From assembly GCF_030818775.1 (NCBI RefSeq), contig NZ_JAUTAU010000001.1, forward strand, positions 2,546,001 to 2,610,000: a DNA stretch of 64,000 nucleotides, given 5' to 3'. Made by a program: the position numbers and the translations under genes. Every line of letters starts with the position of its first letter. The stretch's first letter is position 1. Source of the stretch: Bacillus sp. SORGH_AS_0510 (GTDB lineage Bacteria; Bacillota; Bacilli; Bacillales; Cytobacillaceae). The notes beneath the pieces are model-generated. The model ran no database searches and had not been told where the DNA came from. It worked only from the letters and a program-made list of their open reading frames with translations. This document shows, in pieces, positions 17,970-27,073 of this stretch.

Positions 17970-18474
17970 TGTTAAATAACAACTCCTGTTTTTCTACTCT
18001 TTTAGAGCTTCGTATGATAAGAACTATTCCAACTAAAATTAAAATGGTAGAAATTATGTGCCATATCATGTCGTAGGGTAAAAGAGGGACATTGTATCGA
18101 ATTTGGTGAAGTCGCATGAGTTTATGCTGAATGGTTCCATCATAAAATTGAAACCCACCTGCACCAAGAAACACTCCTCCTATCCATCTCTTAAAAAGCC
18201 AAGCATTCCTACGTCTAAGGTCCGCAACCATAAATAATCCTCCCACTGTTGCAAACCAACTAAACGCATGAAAAAAACCATCTGATACAAGACCAATAGC
18301 TCTCGTTGATTGGTCATAAAAATGATGCCAATGCAGTAATTGATGAAAAACAGTTTCATCAATAAATGCTACTAACCCTATTCCGAATAGAATGCCTGAC
18401 CATAAATTACGATTACCATACAAAGTTTGAGTAGTCTTATTTGATTGCATTTTTAGATTTTCATTTACCTTCAT
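17962..18474 (-). CDS. DUF2243 family membrane protein
   Basis: A 170-residue protein with four hydrophobic segments and conserved histidines (DETVFHQLLHWHHFYD, DGFFHAFSW, GTIQHKLMRLHQI), the DUF2243 pattern. ATG 18474 is chosen because GGAGGG lies six bases upstream; in-frame starts up to 18510 have none. The gene overlaps the ctaG-like gene by eight bases. This pairing with CtaG homologues is common and suggests a role near copper or cytochrome-oxidase assembly, by association only. Confidence 0.85.
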   Translation of the reverse strand: MKVNENLKMQSNKTTQTLYGNRNLWSGILFGIGLVAFIDETVFHQLLHWHHFYDQSTRAIGLVSDGFFHAFSWFATVGGLFMVADLRRRNAWLFKRWIGGVFLGAGGFQFYDGTIQHKLMRLHQIRYNVPLLPYDMIWHIISTILILVGIVLIIRSSKRVEKQELLFNNE

Positions 18475-18510
18475 ATGACCCTCCGTTAGTGTTTCAACAA
18501 TTACTATCAC

Positions 18511-18552
18511 TTTCTCCTAAAAATTGTTGACATAAACAATTTTTAGGAGAAA
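18511..18552. promoter_or_regulatory. Large perfect palindrome (18-bp arms) before the DUF2243-ctaG unit
   Basis: TTTCTCCTAAAAATTGTT and its exact complement are separated by GACATA. It lies 37 bases upstream of the DUF2243 start and has no T-run of terminator type. Likely an operator or a structured leader. Confidence 0.5.
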
Positions 18553-18571
18553 GAAGGGAATTTTGAACAAC

Positions 18572-18613
18572 AAAAAGCCATCGTAAACTAAATTAAAAAT
18601 AATTAACGATGGC
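18572..18613 (-). terminator. Terminator of the 2-hydroxyacid dehydrogenase gene
   Basis: GCCATCGT / ACGATGGC arms around an A/T-rich loop, followed by TTTTTGTT on the minus strand. Confidence 0.75.
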
Positions 18614-18626
18614 ACATACAAATATA

Positions 18627-19607
18627 TTAGTTCTTTTTAAATACATCAGGATTAACCAAATTCTTTGGACATTTTCCTGTAAGGCCGGCGAGTAGGTTTT
18701 CAACAGCTAACTTAGCCATTTTCAGTTCCGTTTCAAAAGTAGAAGATCCAATATGTGGAGTGGTGACTACATTTGGAAATTGAAGGAGTGGATGGTCACG
18801 GTTAATAGGTTCCGAACGGTAGACGTCTATTGCTGCACCATAAATCTCTTTTTTTCTAAGAGCCTCAATTAAGGCTTCTTCATCGACTGTCTTACCACGT
18901 GAACCATTTACAAAAATACAGGAATTCTTCATTAGCTTAAATTCCCGATTGCCAATTATATTTTCAGTTTCAGGTGTAAGTGGCGTCATTAAACAAACAA
19001 AATCTGACTCTTTTAAAAGCGTATCAAGTTCACAATACTTAGCATTATATTTTTCTTCTGCTTCCAAATTAGGTGTGCGATTATGATACAAAATATTCAT
19101 GTCAAAGCCAAAATGGGCTCGCTTAGCTATCGTTGAACCAATTTTCCCCATTCCAATAATCCCTAGAGTTTTATGGTGAACATCTATGGCATATTGTTCA
19201 GTTGTTAAATGCCCTTTCCATTTTCCTGTTTTCACGAATTGGTCTAACTCAGGTATACGCCGTGCTGAAGCAAGGAGAATCCCGAAAATTGCATCAGCAG
19301 TTGTGTCCTCAAGTACACCTGGTGTATTTGTCCCCATCACGCCACGTGCAGTCATCTCATCAAGGGAAAGGTTATTAAAACCAGTAGAGTTATTAGAAAC
19401 AATTTTTAAATTTGGTGCACATTCAAGTAATTCCGCGTCTACTGGAAGTGCCAGACCAACGATCCCTTCTGCATTTTTAAGCGCATGTAAAAATGCGGGA
19501 TTTGTCTTTGGATTAATACCCTCAAAAACATCTACTTCGAATCGATCATCAAGTTGTTCAAGAGCTTCCTTTAAAACGAAGTTATAGGCAATTATTTTTC
19601 TTTTCAT
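18627..19607 (-). CDS. D-isomer-specific 2-hydroxyacid dehydrogenase
   Basis: A 326-residue NAD(P)-dependent oxidoreductase that reduces 2-keto acids such as glyoxylate or hydroxypyruvate. The Rossmann motif LGIIGMGKIGSTIAKRA lies near residue 148. The catalytic set is visible as the Arg of NGSRGKTVDE, the Glu of DVYRSEP and the His of TTPHIGS. Length is standard. It is divergent from the TRAP-TAXI transporter, and a role in metabolising an imported acid is possible but unproven. Confidence 0.92.
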   Translation of the reverse strand: MKRKIIAYNFVLKEALEQLDDRFEVDVFEGINPKTNPAFLHALKNAEGIVGLALPVDAELLECAPNLKIVSNNSTGFNNLSLDEMTARGVMGTNTPGVLEDTTADAIFGILLASARRIPELDQFVKTGKWKGHLTTEQYAIDVHHKTLGIIGMGKIGSTIAKRAHFGFDMNILYHNRTPNLEAEEKYNAKYCELDTLLKESDFVCLMTPLTPETENIIGNREFKLMKNSCIFVNGSRGKTVDEEALIEALRKKEIYGAAIDVYRSEPINRDHPLLQFPNVVTTPHIGSSTFETELKMAKLAVENLLAGLTGKCPKNLVNPDVFKKN

Positions 19608-19833
19608 TAGATAGAGAACCCCTGTTCATATATGGAATTTTATATCTATAAAGTGACATAGAAAGAAGTAAGAGTCAAACATTCTCATACTCTTGTACTA
19701 TACCATGTTGAAAAATACTATCAAAAAATTCTATAGGTCTAAAGTGCCAACTTTGTAATAATTGACAAGTTTGTACTAAATAGTTAATAAGTATGGAAAC
19801 AGGCAATCAATTTAATAAAGGGGGATATCTTAG

Positions 19834-20835
19834 TTGAAAAAGAAAAGGTTTATTCTTTGGTTTGTCTTTCTGTTAACTATGTCTATGTTTCTTGTGGCCT
19901 GCGGCAGTAAGGAGAATGGGGGAGAAAAAAAGGGAGGTGAAGGAACAAAGACAGAAGAAAAACCTAAGTTCATTAGTATCCTAACAGGCGGAACAGGTGG
20001 TACCTATTATCCGCTGGGGGGCTCATTTGCAAAAATTATTAAGGATGCAACAGGAATTGAAGCAAACGCAGAAACCTCTGGGGCTTCTGCAGAGAATATG
20101 ACCACCCTAAAAAATGGTGATGGTGAAATTGCCTTTACGCAAACAGATATCGCTTCATATGCAAATGATGGGAAACTGATGTTTAAAGATAATAAGGTAG
20201 ACAATATCAAAGCTATTGCTACTCTATATCCTGAAACTATTCAACTAGTAACCACGAAAAAATCAGGGATAAAGTCTGTCGAGGATTTAAAAGGAAAAAA
20301 AGTTTCCATTGGTGCGCCAGGTTCCGGAACCGCAGCGAATGCAGAACAAATCCTAGAAGTCCATGGAATGACCCTAAATGATATTAAAAAACAAGATCTA
20401 TCCTTTGATGAATCTACCCAAGGAATTCAAGATGGAACCATTGATGCAGCATTTGTTACTGCAGGTACACCAACAGGGGCTGTCGAGGGTCTTTCTGCAA
20501 CTGAAGATGTTGTGATTGTTCCGATTGAACAGGACAAAATTGACGCGCTTATAAAGAAGTATTCTTATTATGTAAAGGATGAAGTGCCTGCGGGAACATA
20601 CGGCTTAAAGGATAAGGTGACTACTGTTGCTGTTCAAGCCATGTTAGTAGTAAGAAGTGATCTTTCCCAAAAGGTTGTCTATGATATTACGAAAGCCATT
20701 TTCGAAAATCTTGACCAAGTCACACATGCAAAAGGTAAATTAATAAAGGTTGAAAATGCGCTTAACGGAGTAGGAATTGATGTTCATCCGGGGGCACAAA
20801 AATATTTTGATGAAAAAGGTGTAAAGGCACCATAA
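19834..20835 (+). CDS. TAXI-family TRAP transporter solute-binding lipoprotein
   Basis: A 333-residue extracellular binding protein anchored by a lipobox (FLVACGS) after a signal peptide, with TTG start behind AAAGGGGG. A charged linker is followed by ISILTGGTGGTYYPLGGSFA, the TAXI domain signature, and later KGKKVSIGAPGSGTAANAE. It delivers an organic acid or amino acid to the fused permease encoded at 21450. DUF1850 and permease genes follow, the standard TRAP-TAXI order. Confidence 0.95.
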   Translation: MKKKRFILWFVFLLTMSMFLVACGSKENGGEKKGGEGTKTEEKPKFISILTGGTGGTYYPLGGSFAKIIKDATGIEANAETSGASAENMTTLKNGDGEIAFTQTDIASYANDGKLMFKDNKVDNIKAIATLYPETIQLVTTKKSGIKSVEDLKGKKVSIGAPGSGTAANAEQILEVHGMTLNDIKKQDLSFDESTQGIQDGTIDAAFVTAGTPTGAVEGLSATEDVVIVPIEQDKIDALIKKYSYYVKDEVPAGTYGLKDKVTTVAVQAMLVVRSDLSQKVVYDITKAIFENLDQVTHAKGKLIKVENALNGVGIDVHPGAQKYFDEKGVKAP

Positions 20836-20859
20836 GAAGTGGAGACATCTTGATCTTTA

Positions 20860-20891
20860 ACCGGCAGCAGAGAGCTAGCCGGTCTCGTTTT
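20860..20891 (+). terminator. Partial terminator hairpin inside the TRAP-TAXI operon
   Basis: ACCGGC / GCCGGT stem with a weak T-rich tail (CTCGTTTTCT). Its place after the binding-protein gene suits lower expression of the permease than of the lipoprotein. Confidence 0.5.
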
Positions 20892-20926
20892 CTCCATCAA
20901 TAACATTCATTAATCAAGGAGTGAAT

Positions 20927-21463
20927 ATGCAGCGTCGCAATAGGTTAATGTTTTTTAGCATTATGCTATCAAGTTGCTTCATTGTAGCTATTGGATTTCT
21001 AGTGTTAATCCCTCAAAGGCTAGCAATTGTATTTCAGCCTGCTCATTCAAATGCAAAGCTAGCCTATATCCTATTAAACGGTGAAACTGATTTTCAAATC
21101 AAATACACACATTCTATTCATTTAACAGATGTAGTCGAAAGCTATAGGATAACCATTAATCGACAAATACAACAATATGAATTGATGTATGAGAATTTTT
21201 CAATCGGCATGCCCTCGAATGCAGAGGAAGGAGAAAGATTTGAACATATAAATGGAAAATATTATATCAAAAATATGAATCGAGACTTTCCTTATTTTTA
21301 TTTACGAGTAGGGCAGGTTCGAGCTAATCACCGGGTTATCTTTCATAAAAAGGAATATCCTTTATCCCGATCGGTTAAACCTGGAACCTCCGTAAAAGTA
21401 GAAATACAAAAACTATCCTTTTTTCAACAGTGGAAAGGAGTGAATATCCTTGAGTCATTATGA
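20927..21463 (+). CDS. DUF1850 domain-containing protein
   Basis: A 178-residue protein with one N-terminal membrane helix (about 6-28) and an extracytoplasmic domain with FQIKYTHSIHLTDVVESY, the DUF1850 hallmark. Members are almost always encoded between TAXI binding proteins and fused TRAP permeases, so it is presumed an accessory subunit. ATG 20927 is favoured over GTG 20921 by AAGGAG spacing. Its 3' end overlaps the permease gene by 14 bases. Confidence 0.88.
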   Translation: MQRRNRLMFFSIMLSSCFIVAIGFLVLIPQRLAIVFQPAHSNAKLAYILLNGETDFQIKYTHSIHLTDVVESYRITINRQIQQYELMYENFSIGMPSNAEEGERFEHINGKYYIKNMNRDFPYFYLRVGQVRANHRVIFHKKEYPLSRSVKPGTSVKVEIQKLSFFQQWKGVNILESL

Positions 21464-23405
21464 AGAAGCACTTTCTGGGGAAAAACAGCAGGAATTGATG
21501 GAGAAATATGACCCAGAGGCTGGAACAAGAAAATTAAATGGTGTATTTGGCTGGATTACCTTCATAGGTTTGTTATGCTTTTCCTTATTTCATCTCTATA
21601 CAGGAATATTTGGTGTATTAACGGCGCAACTACAACGCTCTATCCATTTAGGTTTTGCTCTTGCACTCATATTTTTACTTTTTCCTGCACGTAGAAAAAA
21701 TAGGGGGAAAGAACAGAAAGTAGCTTGGTACGATATATTATTAGCTATTTTCTCAGTTATTGTTGGTGCATATTGGCCGATGATGATGGATGATTTAGTC
21801 CTTCGTGCAGGAAATGTAACCAATATCGATTTTTATGTAGGGCTTGCTGCCATTTTGCTAGTATTGGAAGCAACACGTCGTGCAGTTGGTCTTCCAATTA
21901 CAATCATCGCAATAGTTTTTATGGTTTATGCCATTTTCGGCCCTTATATGCCAGGGTTTATAGCTCACCGAGGTCTGGACTTAGAACGTCTAGTTCAAAC
22001 AATGTTTTTTACCACAGAAGGGATACTTGGCACCCCAATTGCTGTTTCATCCACTTTTATCTTTTTATTCCTTTTGTTTGGTTCTTTTTTAATAAAAACG
22101 GGTGTGGGTGAATATTTCAATGATCTTTCGATTGCGATTGCGGGTCGGAGTGTCGGCGGACCAGCGAAAGTGGCGGTCTTTTCTAGTGCGCTACAAGGGA
22201 CGATTAGTGGAAGTTCTGTTGCTAATGTGGTTACCTCAGGTGCTTTTACAATACCTATGATGAAAAATCTGGGATATAAAAAGGAATTTGCAGGTGCAGT
22301 TGAAGCATCTTCTTCAACTGGAGGTCAATTAATGCCGCCTGTGATGGGTGCAGCAGCCTTTTTAATGGTTGAGTTTATCGGAGGTGGGATCAGCTATTGG
22401 GATATTGCCAAAGCAGCTGCGATACCAGCCGTTCTTTATTTTAATGGTATTTGGATTATGACCCATTTCGAAGCGAAACGGATTGGGCTTAGAGGGTTAA
22501 CAAAGGAAGAAATGCCAAATCGAAAAGAAGTACTTAATAAGCTGTATTTGTTGTTGCCAATTATCGCCATCATAATACTCCTTATGTCTGGGATGAGTGT
22601 CATCCGAGCAGCCTTATGGTCAATCGTAATAACTGTGGTAGTAAGTACATTTCGAAAAGATACAAGGATTGGATTTAGGGGAATCGTTGACGCTTTGGTG
22701 GATGGTGCCAGATCAGCCCTTGGAGTAGCTGCAGCTACTGCTGCAGCGGGGATCATTGTTGGCGTAGTGACTAAAACTGGATTAGGATTAAAAATGGCAA
22801 ACGGTCTACTTGATTTAGCAGGTGGGGCTTTATTACCAACGTTATTTTTAACAATGATAGCTGCACTTATTTTGGGAATGGGTTCTCCAACAACAGCTAA
22901 TTATGTTATAACATCGACGATCGCAGCACCTGCCATTATTTTACTAGGTGTCCCTGACTTATCTGCGCATTTATTTGTGTTTTACTTTGGAATCGTTGCA
23001 GATATCACCCCACCTGTTGCATTAGCAGCATTTGCAGCAGCTGCAATTTCAGGAGGAGAGCCATTTAAAACTGGTGTAGAGTCGTCAAAATTAGCCATTT
23101 CGGCCTTTATCATTCCTTACATGTTCGTTTTATCACCTGAATTATTGATGATTGATACATCTTGGTTGTATCTTATTTGGGTAGTATTTACGGCATTGAT
23201 TGGAATGATTGCTATAAGTGCTGGAGTAATTGGGTTTTGGATGAGAAAAATGTTCTGGATTGAACGAATAGTCGCTCTCGTTGCTGGTTTATGCCTCATT
23301 TATCCAGAGAAAATTAGTGATATTGTTGGATTATTTACATTTGGTATTCTACTGTCCCTGCAATACATTTATAAAAGAAGGCAAATTCCTAATCCAGAAA
23401 ACTAA
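21450..23405 (+). CDS. TRAP transporter fused permease (DctQM-type)
   Basis: A 651-residue integral membrane protein joining a DctQ-like N-terminal part (about 25-130) to a DctM permease. Repeated motifs GRSVGGPAKVAVFSSALQGTISGSSVANVV and ILGMGSPTTANYVITS are signatures of TRAP permeases. Uptake would be driven by an ion gradient, with substrate supplied by the upstream lipoprotein. TTG 21450 overlaps the DUF1850 gene, indicating coupling. A strong terminator ends the operon. Confidence 0.95.
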   Translation: MSHYEEALSGEKQQELMEKYDPEAGTRKLNGVFGWITFIGLLCFSLFHLYTGIFGVLTAQLQRSIHLGFALALIFLLFPARRKNRGKEQKVAWYDILLAIFSVIVGAYWPMMMDDLVLRAGNVTNIDFYVGLAAILLVLEATRRAVGLPITIIAIVFMVYAIFGPYMPGFIAHRGLDLERLVQTMFFTTEGILGTPIAVSSTFIFLFLLFGSFLIKTGVGEYFNDLSIAIAGRSVGGPAKVAVFSSALQGTISGSSVANVVTSGAFTIPMMKNLGYKKEFAGAVEASSSTGGQLMPPVMGAAAFLMVEFIGGGISYWDIAKAAAIPAVLYFNGIWIMTHFEAKRIGLRGLTKEEMPNRKEVLNKLYLLLPIIAIIILLMSGMSVIRAALWSIVITVVVSTFRKDTRIGFRGIVDALVDGARSALGVAAATAAAGIIVGVVTKTGLGLKMANGLLDLAGGALLPTLFLTMIAALILGMGSPTTANYVITSTIAAPAIILLGVPDLSAHLFVFYFGIVADITPPVALAAFAAAAISGGEPFKTGVESSKLAISAFIIPYMFVLSPELLMIDTSWLYLIWVVFTALIGMIAISAGVIGFWMRKMFWIERIVALVAGLCLIYPEKISDIVGLFTFGILLSLQYIYKRRQIPNPEN

Positions 23406-23417
23406 CAAAAGTTATTT

Positions 23418-23447
23418 AAAGTCCTCTTTGTACGGAGGACTTTTTTT
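23418..23447 (+). terminator. Terminator of the TRAP-TAXI operon
   Basis: AAAGTCCTC / GAGGACTTT stem followed by a run of T. Confidence 0.9.
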
Positions 23448-23508
23448 GTTCAAAAAAGTAAATTACCTATTTCAATATGACTAATTTTGTAATATTCGAC
23501 ATTTCCAG

Positions 23509-23537
23509 TTGGAACCTTTACCAAAGTTTAGTAGAAT
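23509..23537 (+). promoter_or_regulatory. Candidate sigma-A promoter for the ftsZ paralogue
   Basis: TTGGAA, 17-base spacer, TAGAAT. It would give a 5' leader of about 180 bases that contains the palindrome at 23558. Confidence 0.45.
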
Positions 23538-23557
23538 AGTAGGAAAGACATAATGTG

Positions 23558-23572
23558 TAACAGTTACTGTTA
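23558..23572. promoter_or_regulatory. Palindrome TAACAGTTACTGTTA in the ftsZ-paralogue leader
   Basis: A 15-bp perfect inverted repeat (TAACAGT/ACTGTTA around one base) about 20 bases after the candidate -10. A possible operator site. Confidence 0.35.
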
Positions 23573-23721
23573 GAGGAACTTTCTCACTATGTAAAATATA
23601 AGTATAGTTTGCTAAAATAACAATAAGTAGAATAGGATTCTACAAAATACATAGTAACAAAGTCTATAATGAATTTTTTGAATAATGAGGCAATGTAACA
23701 GCCATGTAGGAGGAATAATGA

Positions 23722-24915
23722 ATGTGGGATTTTAATATGGATATAGATCAAGTAGCTAGAATAAAAGTAATAGGTGTTGGCGGTGGGGGAAATAATGCCG
23801 TTAATCGAATGATTGAAGCAGGAATTCAGGGTGTTGAATTTATAGCTGTAAATACAGATGCACAAGCTCTTAATCTTTCAAAAGCAGAGATAAGGATGCA
23901 AATAGGGGCAACATTAACAAGAGGTTTAGGAGCAGGGGCAAATCCAGAAGTAGGCAGGAAAGCAGTGGAGGAAAGCAGAAACCAACTGCAAGAGGTATTA
24001 AAGGGTGCAGATATGGTCTTTGTAACTGCAGGTATGGGTGGAGGAACCGGTACAGGAGCTGCTCCTGCTATTGCCCAAATATCTCGTGAACTCGGGGCAT
24101 TAACTATTGGAGTTGTTACTAGACCATTTGGCTTTGAAGGAAGAAAGCGTGCATCTAACGCCCAAAGTGGAATCGAATTAATGAGAAATGCCGTAGACAC
24201 TCTTATCATTATCCCGAATGATCGTCTATTACAAATAGTGGATAAAAAAACACCAATGATTCAGGCCTTCCGAGAAGCAGACAATGTTCTTCGTCAAGGG
24301 GTACAAGGGATTTCCGACTTAATTGCTGTACCGGGATTAATTAATCTTGACTTCGCTGATGTTAAAACTATTATGTCTAATCAGGGTACGGCATTAATGG
24401 GAATTGGTGTAGCAAAGGGTGATGGACGAGCAGTAGAAGCCGCTAAGAAAGCCATTTCCAGTCCTTTACTAGAGACTTCTATTAATGGTGCTCAGGGAAT
24501 ATTAATGAACATCACAGGAGGAACTGATCTAAGTTTATACGAGGTTCAAGAGGCAGCAGATCTTGTAGCTTCTGCAGCAGATCATGAATTAAATATGATT
24601 TTTGGCTCTATTATTAATGAGAATTTGAAGAATGAAATTATGATAACAGTAATAGCTACTGGCTTTACAGATGATATACCTGTTAATAAAAATGTTTCGA
24701 CTCCTTCAAGAGAAGGGAAGTCAAGGCCACAGTTTGGAACAATTCAACCAAAACAGGAACCGATGGTTAAAGAAGATCCAGTTCTTAATCAGAGTCAGCA
24801 GTGGCAGGAACATGAAGAAAAGGTAAGTGATCATAGTTATCATCAAGCCCAAGATACTGAGGATTCTCTTGATATTCCAACCTTCTTACGAAATCGTAAT
24901 AGAAGAAATAGATAA
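23722..24915 (+). CDS. ftsZ: FtsZ paralogue outside the dcw cluster
   Basis: A 397-residue tubulin-like GTPase. The nucleotide site is complete: [40 protein letters not shown] (tubulin signature) and [19 protein letters not shown]. The T7 catalytic loop [11 protein letters not shown] and the C-terminal partner-binding peptide [12 protein letters not shown] are intact. A Gln-rich linker separates core and tail. The helix after FEGRKR ([17 protein letters not shown]) departs from the usual Bacillus FtsZ as I know it. No ftsA, div or mur genes flank it; it stands alone between two terminators. Probably a second ftsZ. Confidence 0.93.
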   Translation: MWDFNMDIDQVARIKVIGVGGGGNNAVNRMIEAGIQGVEFIAVNTDAQALNLSKAEIRMQIGATLTRGLGAGANPEVGRKAVEESRNQLQEVLKGADMVFVTAGMGGGTGTGAAPAIAQISRELGALTIGVVTRPFGFEGRKRASNAQSGIELMRNAVDTLIIIPNDRLLQIVDKKTPMIQAFREADNVLRQGVQGISDLIAVPGLINLDFADVKTIMSNQGTALMGIGVAKGDGRAVEAAKKAISSPLLETSINGAQGILMNITGGTDLSLYEVQEAADLVASAADHELNMIFGSIINENLKNEIMITVIATGFTDDIPVNKNVSTPSREGKSRPQFGTIQPKQEPMVKEDPVLNQSQQWQEHEEKVSDHSYHQAQDTEDSLDIPTFLRNRNRRNR

Positions 24916-24935
24916 CATTATTGACTGAGCAAGTA

Positions 24936-24967
24936 GGGTACATCCAATCCAGGATGGACCCTTTTTT
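24936..24967 (+). terminator. Terminator of the ftsZ paralogue
   Basis: GGGT-CATCC / GGATGG-ACCC stem followed by TTTTTT. Confidence 0.85.
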
Positions 24968-25106
24968 ATGGTAGAAATAATCAATATATCAAACAAATTT
25001 AGTAAGAAATTAGCAACATTAAGTTGGAATATTCGCAAAATAACTATTATTGAAAGCGTGTGCTATAATGATGGTGATATAAAAATCACTGCAAGGAGTA
25101 ATCGCT

Positions 25107-26093
25107 ATGTTGAAAGATATTTTTATGAGTTTATCTCAAAACCAATTTCTTAATAGTGCTGCTAAAAAATATGGATTAAAAATGGGAGCACAAAGTGTCG
25201 TTGCAGGAACGAACATAGAAGAAGTAATTAGAAGTATTAAAGAGCTGAACTCACACGGAATTTCTTGTACAGTTGATAATTTAGGAGAGTTTGTATTTAA
25301 AGAAGAAGAAGCAAATGCTGCAAAAGAACAAATTCTGAATGTAATTGAAGCTATTAATGAACATAAAGTGGATGCGCATATCTCTTTAAAACCTACCCAG
25401 TTGGGCTTAGATATTGAGTATTCTTTCTGTCTAAATAATTTGAGAGAAATTGTTGATAGAGCAAATCGATATGGGATCTTTGTAAATATAGATATGGAGG
25501 ATTATAGCCATTTAAATCCTACCTTTGATTTATTAGACGACCTTTCACTCGAGTACGATAATGTAGGGACTGTCATCCAGGCATATTTTCACAATGCGCA
25601 GGAATACCTTGAAAAATATAAAAATTATCGTATCCGTATTGTAAAGGGTGCTTATAAAGAATCACCAGAGATTGCATTCCAGGATAAAAAGGATATCGAT
25701 TCCAATTTTATTAAGATTTCAGAATGGCATTTATTAAATGGTAAATTTACTTCTATTGCAACACATGACCATAGAATCATTAATTACCTAAAAGATTTTG
25801 TTAAAAAGAATAATATTCCAAAAGAGAAATATGAGTTCCAAATGCTTTATGGTTTTAGAAAAGAACTGCAATTAAAGCTTGCAAGTGAAGGCTATAATTT
25901 CTGTACGTATGTTCCTTTTGGGAATGACTGGTACGGTTACTTTATGAGACGTCTTGCGGAACGTCCACAAAACCTAAACCTTGTTGCAAAACAAGTATTT
26001 AACAAAAAAACGAATACTATTATTGGTGTTGCAGCAAGTGCATTCTTATTAGGAAGAATGACAAATAAGCAAGCAAAGAAAAATCGAAAATAA
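25107..26093 (+). CDS. Proline dehydrogenase
   Basis: A 328-residue FAD enzyme (TIM barrel) that oxidises proline to pyrroline-5-carboxylate at the membrane. Signatures include HISLKPTQLGLDI, VNIDMEDYSH, RIVKGAYKE, FTSIATHDHR, FQMLYGFR and the C-terminal RRLAERPQN substrate-binding motif. AAGGAG precedes ATG 25107. It is monocistronic here; the partner pyrroline-5-carboxylate dehydrogenase gene is not in the window. Confidence 0.95.
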   Translation: MLKDIFMSLSQNQFLNSAAKKYGLKMGAQSVVAGTNIEEVIRSIKELNSHGISCTVDNLGEFVFKEEEANAAKEQILNVIEAINEHKVDAHISLKPTQLGLDIEYSFCLNNLREIVDRANRYGIFVNIDMEDYSHLNPTFDLLDDLSLEYDNVGTVIQAYFHNAQEYLEKYKNYRIRIVKGAYKESPEIAFQDKKDIDSNFIKISEWHLLNGKFTSIATHDHRIINYLKDFVKKNNIPKEKYEFQMLYGFRKELQLKLASEGYNFCTYVPFGNDWYGYFMRRLAERPQNLNLVAKQVFNKKTNTIIGVAASAFLLGRMTNKQAKKNRK

Positions 26094-26145
26094 TGTTGCT
26101 TTTTAAATCCTCCATCTAATAGATGCGAGGATTTTATTTTTGTTA

Positions 26146-26387
26146 GTCTCTGTTAAAATTTTCTGTTGATTTCCACTCAAGGCACGAGCGGTTCGTGGGT
26201 GTTTCGGCGAGCTTCCTCGGAGAAACGCGCCTGAGGGGTCTCCCCTGAACCATACTCCCACAGGACATTGAATTACATCTTGAATTCGCCCCGCACGAAG
26301 GAAATGCGATAGCATTTTCGAGGAGTCTTCGTGCCTTCCGTTCCAATCAACAGGGTGTATAAATCAACACTATTCTTTAACAAAGCC
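26146..26387 (+). repeat. MITE-like element, copy 2 (long form, 242 bp)
   Basis: Same orientation as copy 1. Ends are GTCTCTGTTAAA (one change) and TTTAACAAAGCC. It carries the internal long-form block with GCACGAAG / CTTCGTGC palindrome. No clear 8-bp duplication remains (TTTTGTTA left, TATTAATA right), so it is probably an older insertion. It lies between the 3' ends of the proline dehydrogenase and a convergent gene. Confidence 0.85.
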
Positions 26388-26395
26388 TATTAATA

Positions 26396-26440
26396 AAAAA
26401 GGCACCTAGCCTTTGTGATTATTCATCACAAGGTTAGGCA
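26396..26440 (-). terminator. Probable terminator overlapping the end of the 26434 gene
   Basis: On the minus strand TAACCTTGTGAT / ATCACAAAGGCTA forms an imperfect stem containing the stop codon, followed by GGTGCCTTTTTT. Confidence 0.5.
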
Positions 26441-26835
26441 CCTGGCTTTACGGCATTATAGGAAAAATTGGAGTTATCCCATTGGAATATTCCTTCTTGC
26501 AGTTTTATTCGGGAATCAAAGGGACACAAAGTTTCTTCTTCCCCTTGGGACATTTGGTCTAATATTTCTTGTTTGAAACGAAGTAAATCGTTTTTAGATG
26601 CAATGCGTATAATTCGGTCAAGTGTAATACTTTTTTCACTAATTCCGTGGCATTCACAAATGCTTGTCTGAAAGCCTTTGTTGAACTGGATCATCATGTG
26701 TAAATCATTGATACTTGCCACACCAAAAACATCTTTTATTACATCCTCATAGCGTAGCTGTGTCCCAGTTGCAAATTTAATAATATTCTTCTCAGGATTT
26801 TCTAAGAAGTAAACAGTTTCAACCGAACCTTCCAT
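26434..26835 (-). CDS. Hypothetical protein (133 aa)
   Basis: ATG 26835 is chosen because AAAGGTGC lies upstream; the in-frame ATG at 26871 has no such site. The product is soluble with mixed alpha/beta pattern, two close cysteines (SICECHG) and one later (LCPFD). I do not recognise the family. The gene is isolated between a MITE copy and the VanW gene, transcribed toward the MITE. Confidence 0.65.
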   Translation of the reverse strand: MEGSVETVYFLENPEKNIIKFATGTQLRYEDVIKDVFGVASINDLHMMIQFNKGFQTSICECHGISEKSITLDRIIRIASKNDLLRFKQEILDQMSQGEEETLCPFDSRIKLQEGIFQWDNSNFSYNAVKPGA

Positions 26836-27073
26836 GTATAGCACCTTTTTCCAAATAAATTTTATAAGCAAGTTTATTATTCATTTAATCACTACAATAT
26901 TTATTATAGCACACTTTATTGAAGGTGCAGAAATAGCCCTCGCTTTTTTTGATGAACCTTACTCATGAAGTAATAAGGACATGCTGGAACGAATAAAATG
27001 GGTGAATGGGGAATGGTGCCCTGTAGGTATTAGGACAGCGCTGAATAATTTTTAGAGGAGAGTAGTTGGGGAG

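Noticed and set aside
24968..25153. 61-codon plus-strand ORF before the proline dehydrogenase
   Set aside because: No ribosome binding site, overlaps the real start at 25107 and begins in the terminator T-run of the ftsZ paralogue.
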